This document shows positions 24,701-35,018 of a stretch of 64,000 nt of DNA, in pieces (within the stretch, counting starts at the first letter, position 1; each line of letters begins with the position of its first letter). Position numbers and translations under genes: made by a program. Source of the stretch: Guadua angustifolia. Taxonomy: Eukaryota; Streptophyta; Magnoliopsida; Poales; Poaceae. Under the pieces are notes generated by a model. It worked only from the letters and a program-made list of their open reading frames with translations. It did not search any database and was not told the DNA's origin. Where the stretch lies: contig CM070501.1 of the NCBI GenBank assembly GCA_036346375.1, forward strand, positions 55,593,326-55,657,325. The letters run 5' to 3'.

Positions 24701-25310
24701 CAACAACAGGTGAGTAATTGCTTCAAGAAATGGATGACTCAAGGATACTAATTAGTAAGGGCATCGCCAATAAAAATCAAAATTTTGTAAGTTTTTTTTA
24801 CATTGATTTCCCTGTGCTTCAGTTCAAAGTTTATCAGACCAACTGAACTACAAGTCGATCACTTTAACCATGAAATCAAATTGTGATTACTCGAATCCAA
24901 ATTAGAAATGACACATCCTGAATCAAAGACAGCCAAAAGGACCCCAAAAAAAGCGGCAAAATCCCATATTGACCGGCAAATTCACATGATAAAATTGCAC
25001 CAAAAAAACAGGAAAGCAAAAGAACTTTCCACTCCGCAACGAAAACTAACCATCAGGAGACCAACCGACCAAAACGGGAGACACCGAGAAGCACGGGAAC
25101 TGTCGCACGCACCGGGAGCTCGGCCAGGTAGTCCGTGAGTTGGGGCACGTCCTCGAGCACGTACCCCGCGTCGCCGCCCACGAGCTTCTTCTTCACCGTC
25201 TTCTTGCCCGCCATCAAAGGCGTTTTGGTGGCAGCGAGGGGGTCCTTCAGGTCGAGGAGCTTCTTCTCCGGCACCGCCACGGGGTCAGGAGCGACTCCGA
25301 CGGCTTCCAT
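21765..25310 (-). CDS. PFK: ATP-dependent 6-phosphofructokinase, plant type
   Basis: Converts fructose 6-phosphate and ATP to fructose 1,6-bisphosphate in glycolysis. 528 residues in 11 exons, all GT-AG with matching phases: 25310-25113, 24678-24632, 24522-24483, 24385-24185, 23853-23641, 23556-23488, 23394-23265, 23146-23106, 23002-22778, 22281-22078, 21983-21765. Motifs: GGLCPGLN (132-139, ATP loop), IIGGDGTQ (about 218-225), GIPKTIDNDI (about 246-255, catalytic Asp) and MGRNSG (295-300). GGDGT, not GGDDS/T, supports ATP as donor; Lys in PKTIDND is usual in plant ATP-PFKs. No clear transit peptide at the Lys-rich N-terminus, so a cytosolic form is likely. An in-frame ATG 33 nt upstream (25343) would add 11 residues; MEAVGV is preferred. 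The C-terminus is Asp/His-rich. The gene looks intact. Confidence 0.97.
22297..22707. repeat. About 200-bp tandem duplication in PFK intron 9
   Basis: Unit 1 is 22297-22510 and unit 2 is 22513-22707, a 216-bp offset. Both begin AGTGATTTARCACTGGAATG and end ACTTGAATGAG. Unit 2 has small deletions. The repeat lies between the exon at 22778-23002 and that at 22078-22281 and does not touch either splice site. Confidence 0.9.
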
Positions 25311-26062
25311 GGCAGGGACCGCCCGTCCGTGAATACAAGGCAAAGATTCGTGTCAGCTATTAGAAAGAAAAAGCTTAATCCGGAATCCGTGATGCTAACT
25401 AATTTCCGTTACAAATTTGCGAGTGTTCTTGTTTGTGTTTGGGGAAGCCACGAGGGTTTATATATTGGATTTGGGTGGATTAGCGTCGTGCACCGCCGTT
25501 AAGCGCGGCTTTGGACGACGGCGATGGAGGGGAACGACGGGGTAGAAGAGGATAGGAGAGAAGGCTCGTGGAATTCCTAAGAAGGGCTGGGGTTTCCATT
25601 TATTTGCCGTTACGCCATTTCGTAATGGTTTTGTATGGTTTGGAGGAGAAGAAATGTCTTAGTACTAAGATGGAATATTCCAGGAGACTACTAGAATCTG
25701 GCGTGCTGCGCTGAAATATTAATAGTAGTTTTTTTTAAAGATGTACACATACATACATCACGGCATTTCCCTTTGCACATTAGAGATGGTAAAAGAACAT
25801 TAAATTATGAAGATTTCTTATAGGGACGTAGTGCATACAATTCGCGTGCAAATCAATCAGTACCTTGAGCATCATGTTCAGGTTTCATGTTTAGTTTGTG
25901 CCTAGCTAAGTAGCTAACTACAGCTTTCTCAATTTTTTCGATTTGGCCTTTGTCAAGTTCGGGCTAGAGTTATTGGTAGTAAGATATAGAACAACGGTTA
26001 GGCTACAAACTTTTTTATATAAAAAATGATAGTGTTAGACTATAAACACACACTAACATATA
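25311..26062. other. PFK upstream region and intergenic DNA
   Basis: The first about 250 bases left of the PFK start are moderately GC-rich and probably hold the 5' leader and core promoter. No clear TATA box can be assigned. Beyond 25600 the sequence is AT-rich with no gene seen. Confidence 0.45.
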
Positions 26063-26298
26063 GGTCCTATTTGGGAGAGGTTCAGATCTCAGTTTCAGCT
26101 CAGATCTGAAACTTATAGGTTAAAATAAAATGAATTAAGTCTATATTTTTAATCTAAAATGTAAACAAGATGATCTACCTAAATATTCTTAATATACTCA
26201 CAGCTCCATTTTTATAAATTTCTGGAGTTAGAAATACCTTACTCCACTAACTCTACAGATTTTGGTGGAGCTGAAGGTGAAGCTGTCCCAAACACCCC
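26063..26298. mobile_element. Tourist-like MITE, copy 2
   Basis: A 236-bp element with ends GGTCCTATTTGGGAG and (reverse complement) GGGGTGTTTGGGACAG. It is flanked by ATA (26060-26062, 26299-26301). The core AAAATGTAAACAAGATGATC is shared with the copies at 5815, 54121 and 63431. Confidence 0.8.
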
Positions 26299-26398
26299 AT
26301 ACACTCACACATATGCTATACACACGCACTGTATCTACCCTTCCTATATACATTAGTTAGACTTAAGCCTCGTCGTGAATACATGCCTCCCTCTCAAT

Positions 26399-26776
26399 TA
26401 GGGTTGTAAACGAGTCGAGCTCGAGCGAGCCTGGCCCTCTAGGCTCGAGCTCGGTAAGGCTCGGCTCGAGCTCGAGTTTGGGTTCGAGTCTGGACTCAGG
26501 CTCGAGCTCGGCTCGACTAAGCTCGATAAGCTCGGGAAGCTCAGTAAGGTCGAGTAAACTCGGTTATTTTGTAAGCTCGGTAGGCTCGGTAACAAACTCG
26601 AGTAAGTTCGGCTCGAGAAAGCTCGGTAACAAACTTGAGAAAGCTCGATTTAAGTAAACTCGATCTAGGCTCGAGTAGACTCGCGAACTATTCGAGCTCG
26701 GTTCGATTAGACTCGCGAGCTCGAGTTCAAGTTCGAGTAGCTCGCGAGTCTCGAGCTTTTTTTTTTTATAGCCCTA
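26399..26776. mobile_element. hAT-type MITE with CTCGAG-rich interior
   Basis: 378 bp. The left end TAGGGTTGTAAACG and the reverse complement of the right end TAGGGCTATAAAA form short inverted repeats. Near-perfect 8-bp target duplications flank it: CTCTCAAT (26391-26398) and CTCTGAAT (26777-26784). The interior is dominated by GCTCGAGCTCGG-like words, alternating with AGCTCGGTAA and AACTCGAG. It has no credible protein. Confidence 0.78.
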
Positions 26777-27220
26777 CTCTGAATTGAGCTAGGCTCACTT
26801 CATGCCTGATAACTTTTGAGTCTCCTATTTTTTTGAAGGACATCCTGTCGAATGTATAGTACAAATCAGGGGCATAGATGGAAAGCGCTGTAAGATTGAC
26901 TCGCGTGCCCAACGGCGACAAACTAACTCTGTCCCGGCGGGACCCACATTGGCCCAGCCACTGAATTGGAAAGTAAAGGCAAAAGGCGTTCTTACCGAGT
27001 TATAATTGCACGACCTGTAATTTCTAACCAGTTTAAGGGTGTTTGGATTAGAAGTATTGTATTAAAATATTTTAATAACTAGTTTAAATTTAAATTTAAT
27101 TTCAAAACCTATCAAGTAATTACCACTTATTTAAATAGGATCTTTTAGATGTAATTTCTAACAAGTCGTGTCAACCTAGAAACATCGACATCAGCATAAG
27201 GGAAAAAACTAAATGGCGGT

Positions 27221-28506
27221 TAAGGATGAAAGTGGGTGCGGGCTGTCCGCTAACCCGCTTAATTTAGCCCGCATAAAATATTAAGTGGACACCCAAATTC
27301 CAATTAATGAATTAAGTGGCATTTGCGGTCAACTCATGTAGCCCACATTACGCCGTTTAGCCCACATCCTACTTGACCCCTATTTGGCGAAGTTGCTTAT
27401 TACACCAATGCAAGACCATACCTTTCATGATAATGGCTTGTGGATTATTGGTTCTTCTCCCCTTGAGCATTCACATTGGGGAAAAAAAGCGCATCTTTTG
27501 TTTGTTAGAGCAAAGGCTTGATCTTTATTTATGCTGTGGATCGTCGCAGATTGTGTTGAAACTCTTCCTTTGATAGCTATCAGTTACTTCCTGCCGTAAC
27601 TTGAAAACGCTTACATATTGCCGATTACTGTTGTTACGAAGATGCAATGAACCACGGCTACTCTTATATCGATAGATGACAATGACAATACGAAGCGATA
27701 AACAGATGGCAGCGCAGATGTAATACTACTTCAACGCTAAACTGATCTCTGCGGGCGGGAAGACTTAATTCTTCTCATTTCGGCCAGATCAAACACAATG
27801 AGAATAATGTATCGGCAAACAAGTATCTTTTTTAGTCTTGCAAATCTTGCTGCGACTTCTGTTTTCTCCTCTATTGCCTATATAGTTAGAGATTACAAAA
27901 CCATGAACTGAATTGATTCTGAGATGACAATCCGGATTGCATGAACTAATTAGATTCTTAACTCAAACATCAGAGTTCTAAGCGAGGCGAAACTCTGTGC
28001 TTGTCCGACAACACGAACTCGCAACCTAGTATCTGAAGATTCTAAGCAGGAAAAACAAAACCAAAAGTATTTGGACTCGACATTAACCAAAACTAGATTC
28101 ATGCACAAGATTAATCTCAACAGTTGCAGATGGCCTCTGCTGATCGTTAGCGTGGGCTATATTTGTATTTGTTCAAACCAGTCAGCGCTTCGATCTCTGT
28201 TCGATCAAGCAAGAAATCTGAAGAACACAAAAGCAGAGACTTGAGCTTTGCCCAGTTACGCACTTCAGATCTTGAGCCGCCAAAGCTTACGCGGGTTGTG
28301 GCCCTACACTACTTGAGTTCTTTTGGGAGTTCTTTTGGTTGAATGTTTTTTAATGTTGAAGCACCGGCCGCCAAAGCTTACGCGGGTTGTGGGTGCCGCT
28401 TTGGCTATCATAACCGTTGACGAGCTGCCGCGTAAACCCGTATAAACTTTGGCGGCTTATGCGGACAGTGCCACATTACCCACATCCTATCCCACTTTCA
28501 TCCTGA
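27221..28506. mobile_element. Non-autonomous hAT element
   Basis: 1286 bp with ends TAAGGATGAAAGTGGG and (reverse complement) TCAGGATGAAAGTGGG, flanked by a perfect 8-bp duplication ATGGCGGT (27213-27220 and 28507-28514). Subterminal GCGGGCTGTCCGC / GCGGACAG motifs are inverted. Inside, a GCCGCCAAAGCTTACGCGGG unit occurs at about 28276 and 28370, with a degenerate inverted version near 28425-28460. No transposase is visible. Confidence 0.85.
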
Positions 28507-28514
28507 ATGGCGGT

Positions 28515-31416
28515 GCACGGGATTCAAGCACTCGTTGGAAAAGCATGGACCAAAAAAAAGAGAGAGACCGGAAGAAACGTTACTCCCTCCCGTAAATGTA
28601 AGTACTCAGTATTTTTTAAATATTTAAATTAGATATATAAAAATTATATGTATATATTTGTTTTAAAAAACACTATCATCGTAATATAATTTTACTAAGT
28701 TTTATAAATATATTATAATAAAAATAGTGATTAAAGCTATATTTTATAGGCGTATCACGTTTAAAATAATAACTATTTATGATTAGATCGAGTAGTTTCT
28801 ACATTAAAACACCGAAAGAAATGTTTACTCTCTAGAGCATGCTAATGTAATGCACAGCTACAGGGCAAACAGTGACACATGCAGAAGCTACTCCGACCAT
28901 TTCTTTTTTCTCCTCTTCTGCTCCATTCATCCGTTGATTTCGACCTGCTGGATCAACCACCTTGTATGTGTATAAGCTGTACCTGTAATGATTTAGTGTA
29001 TGCGATTATTTTGGATATTATATTATCACTTTCATTGCTTTTATTTGAGGCTGTCATTGGCTGAACATAAATAAGAGGGATTATTGCTGTTGCTTTCCAG
29101 CATTACATGTGGATCTTTCGCCTTGGCTCGCATTAGAGAAATAATCACTTTTCTAGTCCTTATTCTATTTTTCTATAGATATTACAAATCTAACCCTCTA
29201 AACGGGCTCTCGCCTCCCCCTACTGTAGAATCCAGCATATCGCGCTCCGGATCATACTCAAAAAGTGAAGTGAACCCCTGATTTAACGGCTCATTAGCCA
29301 AACAAAAAAAAAGGTTGCTCGATCGGAGGTCAGAACTACCGTCGTCAGCTTGTCAAATCCAGTTGAATAGCTGATCGACTTGTGCCGATCTCTATGGCCG
29401 ATGCACTGATATATATATTAACGTTTTATGATTGGATTTGGTAGGAATAACTCCTATTTAAAAACTTGAATTTAACTAGAAGTAAGATAATTAAAAAAGG
29501 AAATTCCGAAATTAGTATAGAAAATTCATAAAACTGTCCAGAAAATTCCGAAAATAATCCAGGAATTTCAGAAAAATCAGAAATTTCTGATATTGTCTAC
29601 ATATCAAATACTTACCGCTGCAACTTAAAACTGTCGGTACTCAATGTTTGAGCTTTGTATAACAGCACAAATCACAAATGCCAAATGCTTACATCGGATA
29701 GCTCAACAAAAGGCACAGTTCCCCTCTCCTTTCTGATAGATCAAAATGTTAGTTGTGATCTTCAGTCATAATAGAAAATACCGAAAATCAAGGAAGAAGA
29801 TCCGAAAATCTGGGCTTGACCCACCATTACACGCTCTGATCGGGAGTAGTTTCAATAGTTTTGGTTTTAGTCTCGATAACCGTCGCCATATAAAATAGGA
29901 AGAGGCCGGTACTCAAGAAATTAAGGAAAATCTTGAGCTTTGCCATCTTCCCCGATATCCCTTTCGATTTAGGGTTCTTAGCGCACAAATTATCGAAGAG
30001 CTAAACCATCACCGTGAAGATCACGGTGCTCCCATTTCTCTTCATCGCGTATCACCGACGCTCAAAGGCACCGAACCCTAATGGCTGCTTCCTCTACACC
30101 GGGTTAGTTCATCTAATGTTTATTTCTGCATTATGTTTTGGTGATCATGTTTTAGACTAGCTTATGATGTTCATGTTTAGTTAAGCCTTAGATTCTATCA
30201 CAAGACTCAAAAACATGATCGAAACAAAACACACATACTGACACATCAGCACCACACATCGCACACAACTTTCGTTGTAGGGACATGGCAGCAGACAGCA
30301 GGCTGATCTCTCCAACTCAGGATCATGGTGATGACAAATGCAGGCAGCTCCAGCACAACACATTTCTGCAAACACAAGTACGTAACCATCAGATATGTAG
30401 ATTGTAGAGCACATTAAAACTTTTTTGACGAAATAGAACACACTAAGTCACTAACTAATTCAAAAGATGCAATATAAGCTATCAGTTTCTACCGACCACC
30501 ACTTTTTGACGTTCTTGTGCTTGCAGGGGAAGATGTGCAACATTTTCTACTTGGTTACCGCAAAGTGATGTTCATCAGAAAAGAAGCAAGATGAGCAGAT
30601 GCAAAGCTAGCTCTCGTCTGTTGCGTAATAAATCAAATAGAAATGAAGTGGAGGCGCTAAGAAACAGCGGGCATTTCATGCACTAGATCTTTTAAAAAAA
30701 ATTACAAGACTCTGCGGTCCCGTCTTGTCTTCCTCAACCATTCTATTCTTCATCAGCGAACAACAAACACAACTGCTCTGAACAACTCACTCATGATAGC
30801 ACTCTACAAAAAAGCAGTATATGATCGGCTTATAGGCTTATGCTAGTGGATTAGAGTCAAAACCAGGGCCCCGTGCCCTAGATAACCTCTCATTTGGCAT
30901 GTGACCAGCTTATAGGCAACTGATGATAGGCTGCCTACCAGTGGTTTTTGGGGTGATAGCACTATAGGAGTATGATTCCCTGGTAGATTCTTTCTTGTAC
31001 CTGATCCTGATCGGATGTTTGGCTGTTGCCTGTGGGAGATTAGGATGGGGGAGATTATTATAAAAGGGGCATGTATTAAGATTCTTGATTATTATGTGTG
31101 TTGTTTTTATGGCCTTTGGTTGAATAGATTTGAGGTTGGTTGTACATTCCTGGAGCTGATCTCTTTGTTCCATTTATGTTACTTGAGGTATGTTTTAAAA
31201 TTGATTGAATTTGATATAAAAAAATATTGAATGACTAGAACCTCATGTAATTTTCAACTTCAAAATTCAATCTGTTGTCAAAACTAGCGAGTGTGACACC
31301 TGCCAGCAGCTGATTGTACTACATGGTAGTAGAATAAGTAGATGACTTGTGCTAGTATATACCACATCTACTGCTTAAATCAATGCGAGGTTTATCTTCC
31401 GTAGAGCGAAACGATA
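28515..31416. other. Intergenic, no confirmed gene
   Basis: About 28578-28805 starts CTCCCTCCCGTAAATGTAAGTAC and is very AT-rich, suggestive of a Stowaway-type MITE, but its right end is unclear. 29440-29600 has GAAATTCCGAAAAT-type words. A possible spliced transcript is given separately (30081-30684). Open frames near 31015-31230 are not recognised. Confidence 0.45.
30081..30684 (+). other. Possible spliced transcript or gene remnant
   Basis: A leader-like GC-richer stretch ends ACCCTAATGGCTGCTTCC, followed by a candidate donor (GG|GTTAGT at 30102). A 97-nt block 30281-30377 has a good acceptor (TTTCGTTGTAG) and donor (CACAA|GTACGT). A third block starts after CTTGCAG at 30526. The simplest joined frame from ATG 30081 hits a stop in the second block, so a coding gene is not supported. 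It could be a non-coding RNA or a decayed gene. Confidence 0.22.
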
Positions 31417-31424
31417 GTTCACAT

Positions 31425-32350
31425 CAGTGGCGTATCCAGAATTTTGAGTATGGGTGGTCCAACTTGGCATAAATTTTTTTAATACTATAAATCTAACATG
31501 CCAATATACAATACAAGTATAGAATTTACCAAAAGTGCATCATGATATATTAATAAGGTGTCTTACGAACATCTTAAAATCAACAACTAAGTATGAAATT
31601 TGACTTAAAGAAACTTATACGATTACAATAATTTGAAGAAGATTACAGTACTACTTCTTGTTGGATCTACGCTTTCTAATGGCCATGAAAGTGTCCACTA
31701 TATCTTCTTCATCCACTTTAAAGAAAATATCTTGCTCAATGAATGTGACTAGACAATTGTCCAAAAGACTATCACCCATCCCTCTTCATGTTTCAACAAT
31801 TACGCAATACAATATGTAGGATCGATATATATTAAACTAGCAATCAGAGGGGGTGAATGATTTGTGAAGCTAAAATCAAATTTTGATTATTTTTGAAACA
31901 CCCCAATTAACTGATTCGGATTCGACAAAAACAGATTAACCTACGTTCACTAAAATAGTAATTTCTGATGATCCCACCGTTAGATCGATGTGAAATTTTA
32001 ACTACTAAAACTAGACTCAATTTTCAAGCTAACACAAAAAAAATCAGCTCGATCGGATCTACGGATCTAAAGTTATTTTCTTCGTAATTTTACTGAATAA
32101 AACGCCAGACCAAATAAAAACAGATTGACTCACGTTCACCAAAATAATAATTCCCAAAGATCCTACCGTTGGATTGTTGTGAAATTTTAACTGTAGAAAC
32201 TAGATGCAATTTCGAAATTAACACAACAAGAATCAATCCGATCGGATCAACGGATCTAAAGATATTATCTTCGCAATATAACTGTGTAAGTAATGACGGG
32301 AATTAATCTTACGACTTTGGAACCCGGCCCACCCTCTGGATCCGCCAATG
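31425..32350 (-). mobile_element. hAT element with a transposase C-terminal remnant
   Basis: 926 bp. Ends are CAGTGGCGTATCCAGA and (reverse complement) CATTGGCGGATCCAGA. A perfect 8-bp duplication GTTCACAT flanks it (31417-31424, 32351-32358). On the minus strand about 31787-31651 reads MGDSLLDNCLVTFIEQDIF and ends MAIRKRRSNKK, stop. This is the C-terminal end of hAT dimerisation-domain transposases (normally W-L-N-D-x-L-V-x-Y-I-E). Everything upstream of that in the transposase is deleted. Confidence 0.88.
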
Positions 32351-32358
32351 GTTCACAT

Positions 32359-35018
32359 AACACGTCTAATAAAATCCACAGATAGTTCATGTTACATTTT
32401 GATATCTTTTTATACGTAGCAGTTTTTGGATTAGATCAAAGTTTTATGAGATACAACATAAGTGTGCATGGTCGGAAGAACAAAGAAGATGAATCTTGTA
32501 GAGAGAACCAAAATAACGATATTGAAGCAAACATGACGGGAGTCAAAAATTTTGACAAAGTTGAAATACAGCCTCAAAAGAATATAAATGATTGTTGCTT
32601 TCTCGTAAAGCTCTCGAACCTTTTAGATCATCGGATCTGTGCCCTGTATAAGAATCTAGTGCTAAAAAATAATATAGCCTCTAACTATTTCATACGCCTA
32701 TTGCTTAAGATGAGTTTGTTTGTGGCTTCTTGGTTGCCTGGATTCTTCATGACCATCTCATGTGTTTATATGCCCTTTTAGTTCTCCGAAGGAAAGTAAG
32801 AATATTAGGATTCATCGCAGACTATTTATAACACACCTATCCAAATCGTAAAAGATTATATATAAGTCATCATACTCAGAAGTTCATCTAACATATATTT
32901 ACTATTTTGAGGGAATACCATCTCAAAAACATGAATTCCAAAATATGACAACTGCTATGATAATATCCATAATTGATTACCAGGCAATCAAATACCACCA
33001 AAATCATATAAAGCCTCTGAAAGTTCTCCTTGTCCGAAAGCTAGGGGAATAAAATTATGACGAGAATCACCTCCAAAAACTTGGCGTCCATTAATTGCTT
33101 CCTCTTGGGTTTGCTCATGAAAATGACCACACCAACAGTATCAAGAAAAGAAGATTCAATTTGTCAAAAAAAAAAGGGAATAAAAGAACTTTTTTTAATT
33201 AGGCAAAGTCAAGCTTGCCAATTCTTTTGCTTACCTTGTCCAAACTGGAGCCCGAAAAGATACATCAAACAAGCAATTAAGTACCACTAATAGGGATCAA
33301 GGAAAACTACTATTTAATTAAGCATACGAGTGATGAATTCAATTTCTTGTGATCGATTCTGCAATGATATCAGTCTAGCTATCTGGTGGAGAGCCGTGTA
33401 AAGAAAGCTAGTGGTAGTTTGGTGTCAAGAAATCCCAACAAATCTAACTCTACCGTGCGCGTGTGATATATTGCAACAAATATATAAAATGCTCTGCAGC
33501 TGCTTGGGAAATTCTCAAACTCTAGTTGTTCACAGTTCAAATTTACCTTGCATATTGGAGGAGATCAAATATATCAAATGGAAGGAGCAAAAAAACAACT
33601 TGCTAGGTTGCATGCTTTAATAAGTAACTAGTGATGTTTCATGTTTGCATTAGGTTTTAGTTAACAGTTTTCTCCCAATGCATGACCTGCCTCCATCTTT
33701 GTCCCAATTTGATCTCTATCCATTCGTGACAGTTAAAGATTTGATCTATGTATAAACTACCAGGTGTACCAATCAGTGATGGTCAGACGAACCCTTCATG
33801 GAGTCATCCATCTATGGACATACTGTGTTTAAATGGTCAGACGAACCCTTCATGGAGTCATCAAATGGCATTATGCAACGTAGGAAAAAATATTGGCTAC
33901 TTTTTTGAAGCCATGTATAGACTTTCTTTCTTTCTTCAAGTTGGCTCTATCAAATGATGCAAGCATTTTTTTTTCTTGTCGAGATGTTATGATATGATCG
34001 TTTTGATTGTTATTATTTATTCATGGCTGCGTATAAACGCCGTCCTTTGCGTTAGTTTAATCCACCTTAATGAGAAACTGCTATTTCGCATGTTATTTCA
34101 ATCGATAGAAAATAGTTTAAAAACATACTAATTGAAAATGCCTTGTAAATTTTTCCACAATTATCACAAACTATATTGAAACGGATGAATCTAGGTGTCA
34201 ACTCCAAAATCGTCTTGTTACTCCAAATTCTTGTTTCTGTTGATTCGTAGTCGCAATATGGAGTATGCAATTAGTTTGTTTTGTCTTTTCTTGAGGTGAG
34301 TTGAACTTGATGAGAACTATATAAGCGTGGGTTAAAGGCTACTGAGCTTTATGGACATGGCAAATAGGTGACATGTATCACCTATCATACCTTCTGTAAT
34401 GAAAGATGATGTTATTTTTGTAAATTTATTTAGAAGATGCTATATTTGAAAAAAAAGTCTATAAGAGAGCTGGAAAAGCGAAGGATTCGCCGACGCACCT
34501 CGTGCTTGTGCTCGTCGATGCATCTCGTCACCGTACGGAGGAGGAGCATGGGGCAAGCGGTGGCATGTCCATATCTAGGCACCGCTTCCGACGCATCCAG
34601 GCAGGCCGCACAGGCATCTTTCTCAGCTCCGGTGAGGCGTGGAACACTAGCAAGGCCGCATTGGTGCAGTTCCAAATCAGGGCTAGGGTGGTACCGTCCT
34701 GGCCCGATGATGAGGCGATACCGTCAGATTTGGACCTTCCCGGAGAAGATGCGGCGCCAGATCCATGCTCCGCCGAGGTGCACCTAGGCCTCTGCCATGC
34801 ACTTGAGCTGTCGTGCACGGTGCACCTCCACCATGCGTCTGTTCCACCGTCTTCCTTAGCTCTGGAGTGGCACCGGACCATCCAGATTTGGGTCGTTAGT
34901 GCTTAGATCTAGTGGCGTTGAGGTGCGCCACTCGTCATCTTCTCCAACGGTGACTTCCAGGTGCACCCTCCACTTCGTCCTCAGCTCACCACTGGTGCTA
35001 ATAATCTTGTACACACCA
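32359..35018. other. Intergenic, no gene recognised
   Basis: Open frames such as 32389-32781 (130 codons) show no family resemblance and no conserved start context. At 33780-33863 a 30-bp unit TGGTCAGACGAACCCTTCAT... is repeated once with a 54-bp offset. 34440-34980 is GC-richer with overlapping frames on both strands that I cannot assign. Confidence 0.5.
33780..33863. repeat. Short direct repeat, 54-bp offset
   Basis: The 30-base unit beginning TGGTCAGACGAACCCTTCAT occurs at 33780-33809 and about 33834-33863. The offset is a multiple of three, so the surrounding small frame repeats GQTNPSWSH, which is probably coincidental. Confidence 0.85.

Noticed and set aside
25310..25343. Upstream in-frame ATG for PFK (MPCIHGRAVPAM)
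   Set aside because: The downstream MEAVGV start fits family length better; the upstream one would add 11 poorly conserved residues. Not excluded.
28578..28805. Stowaway MITE
   Set aside because: Only the left end CTCCCTCC is convincing; no matching right end or TA duplication could be set.
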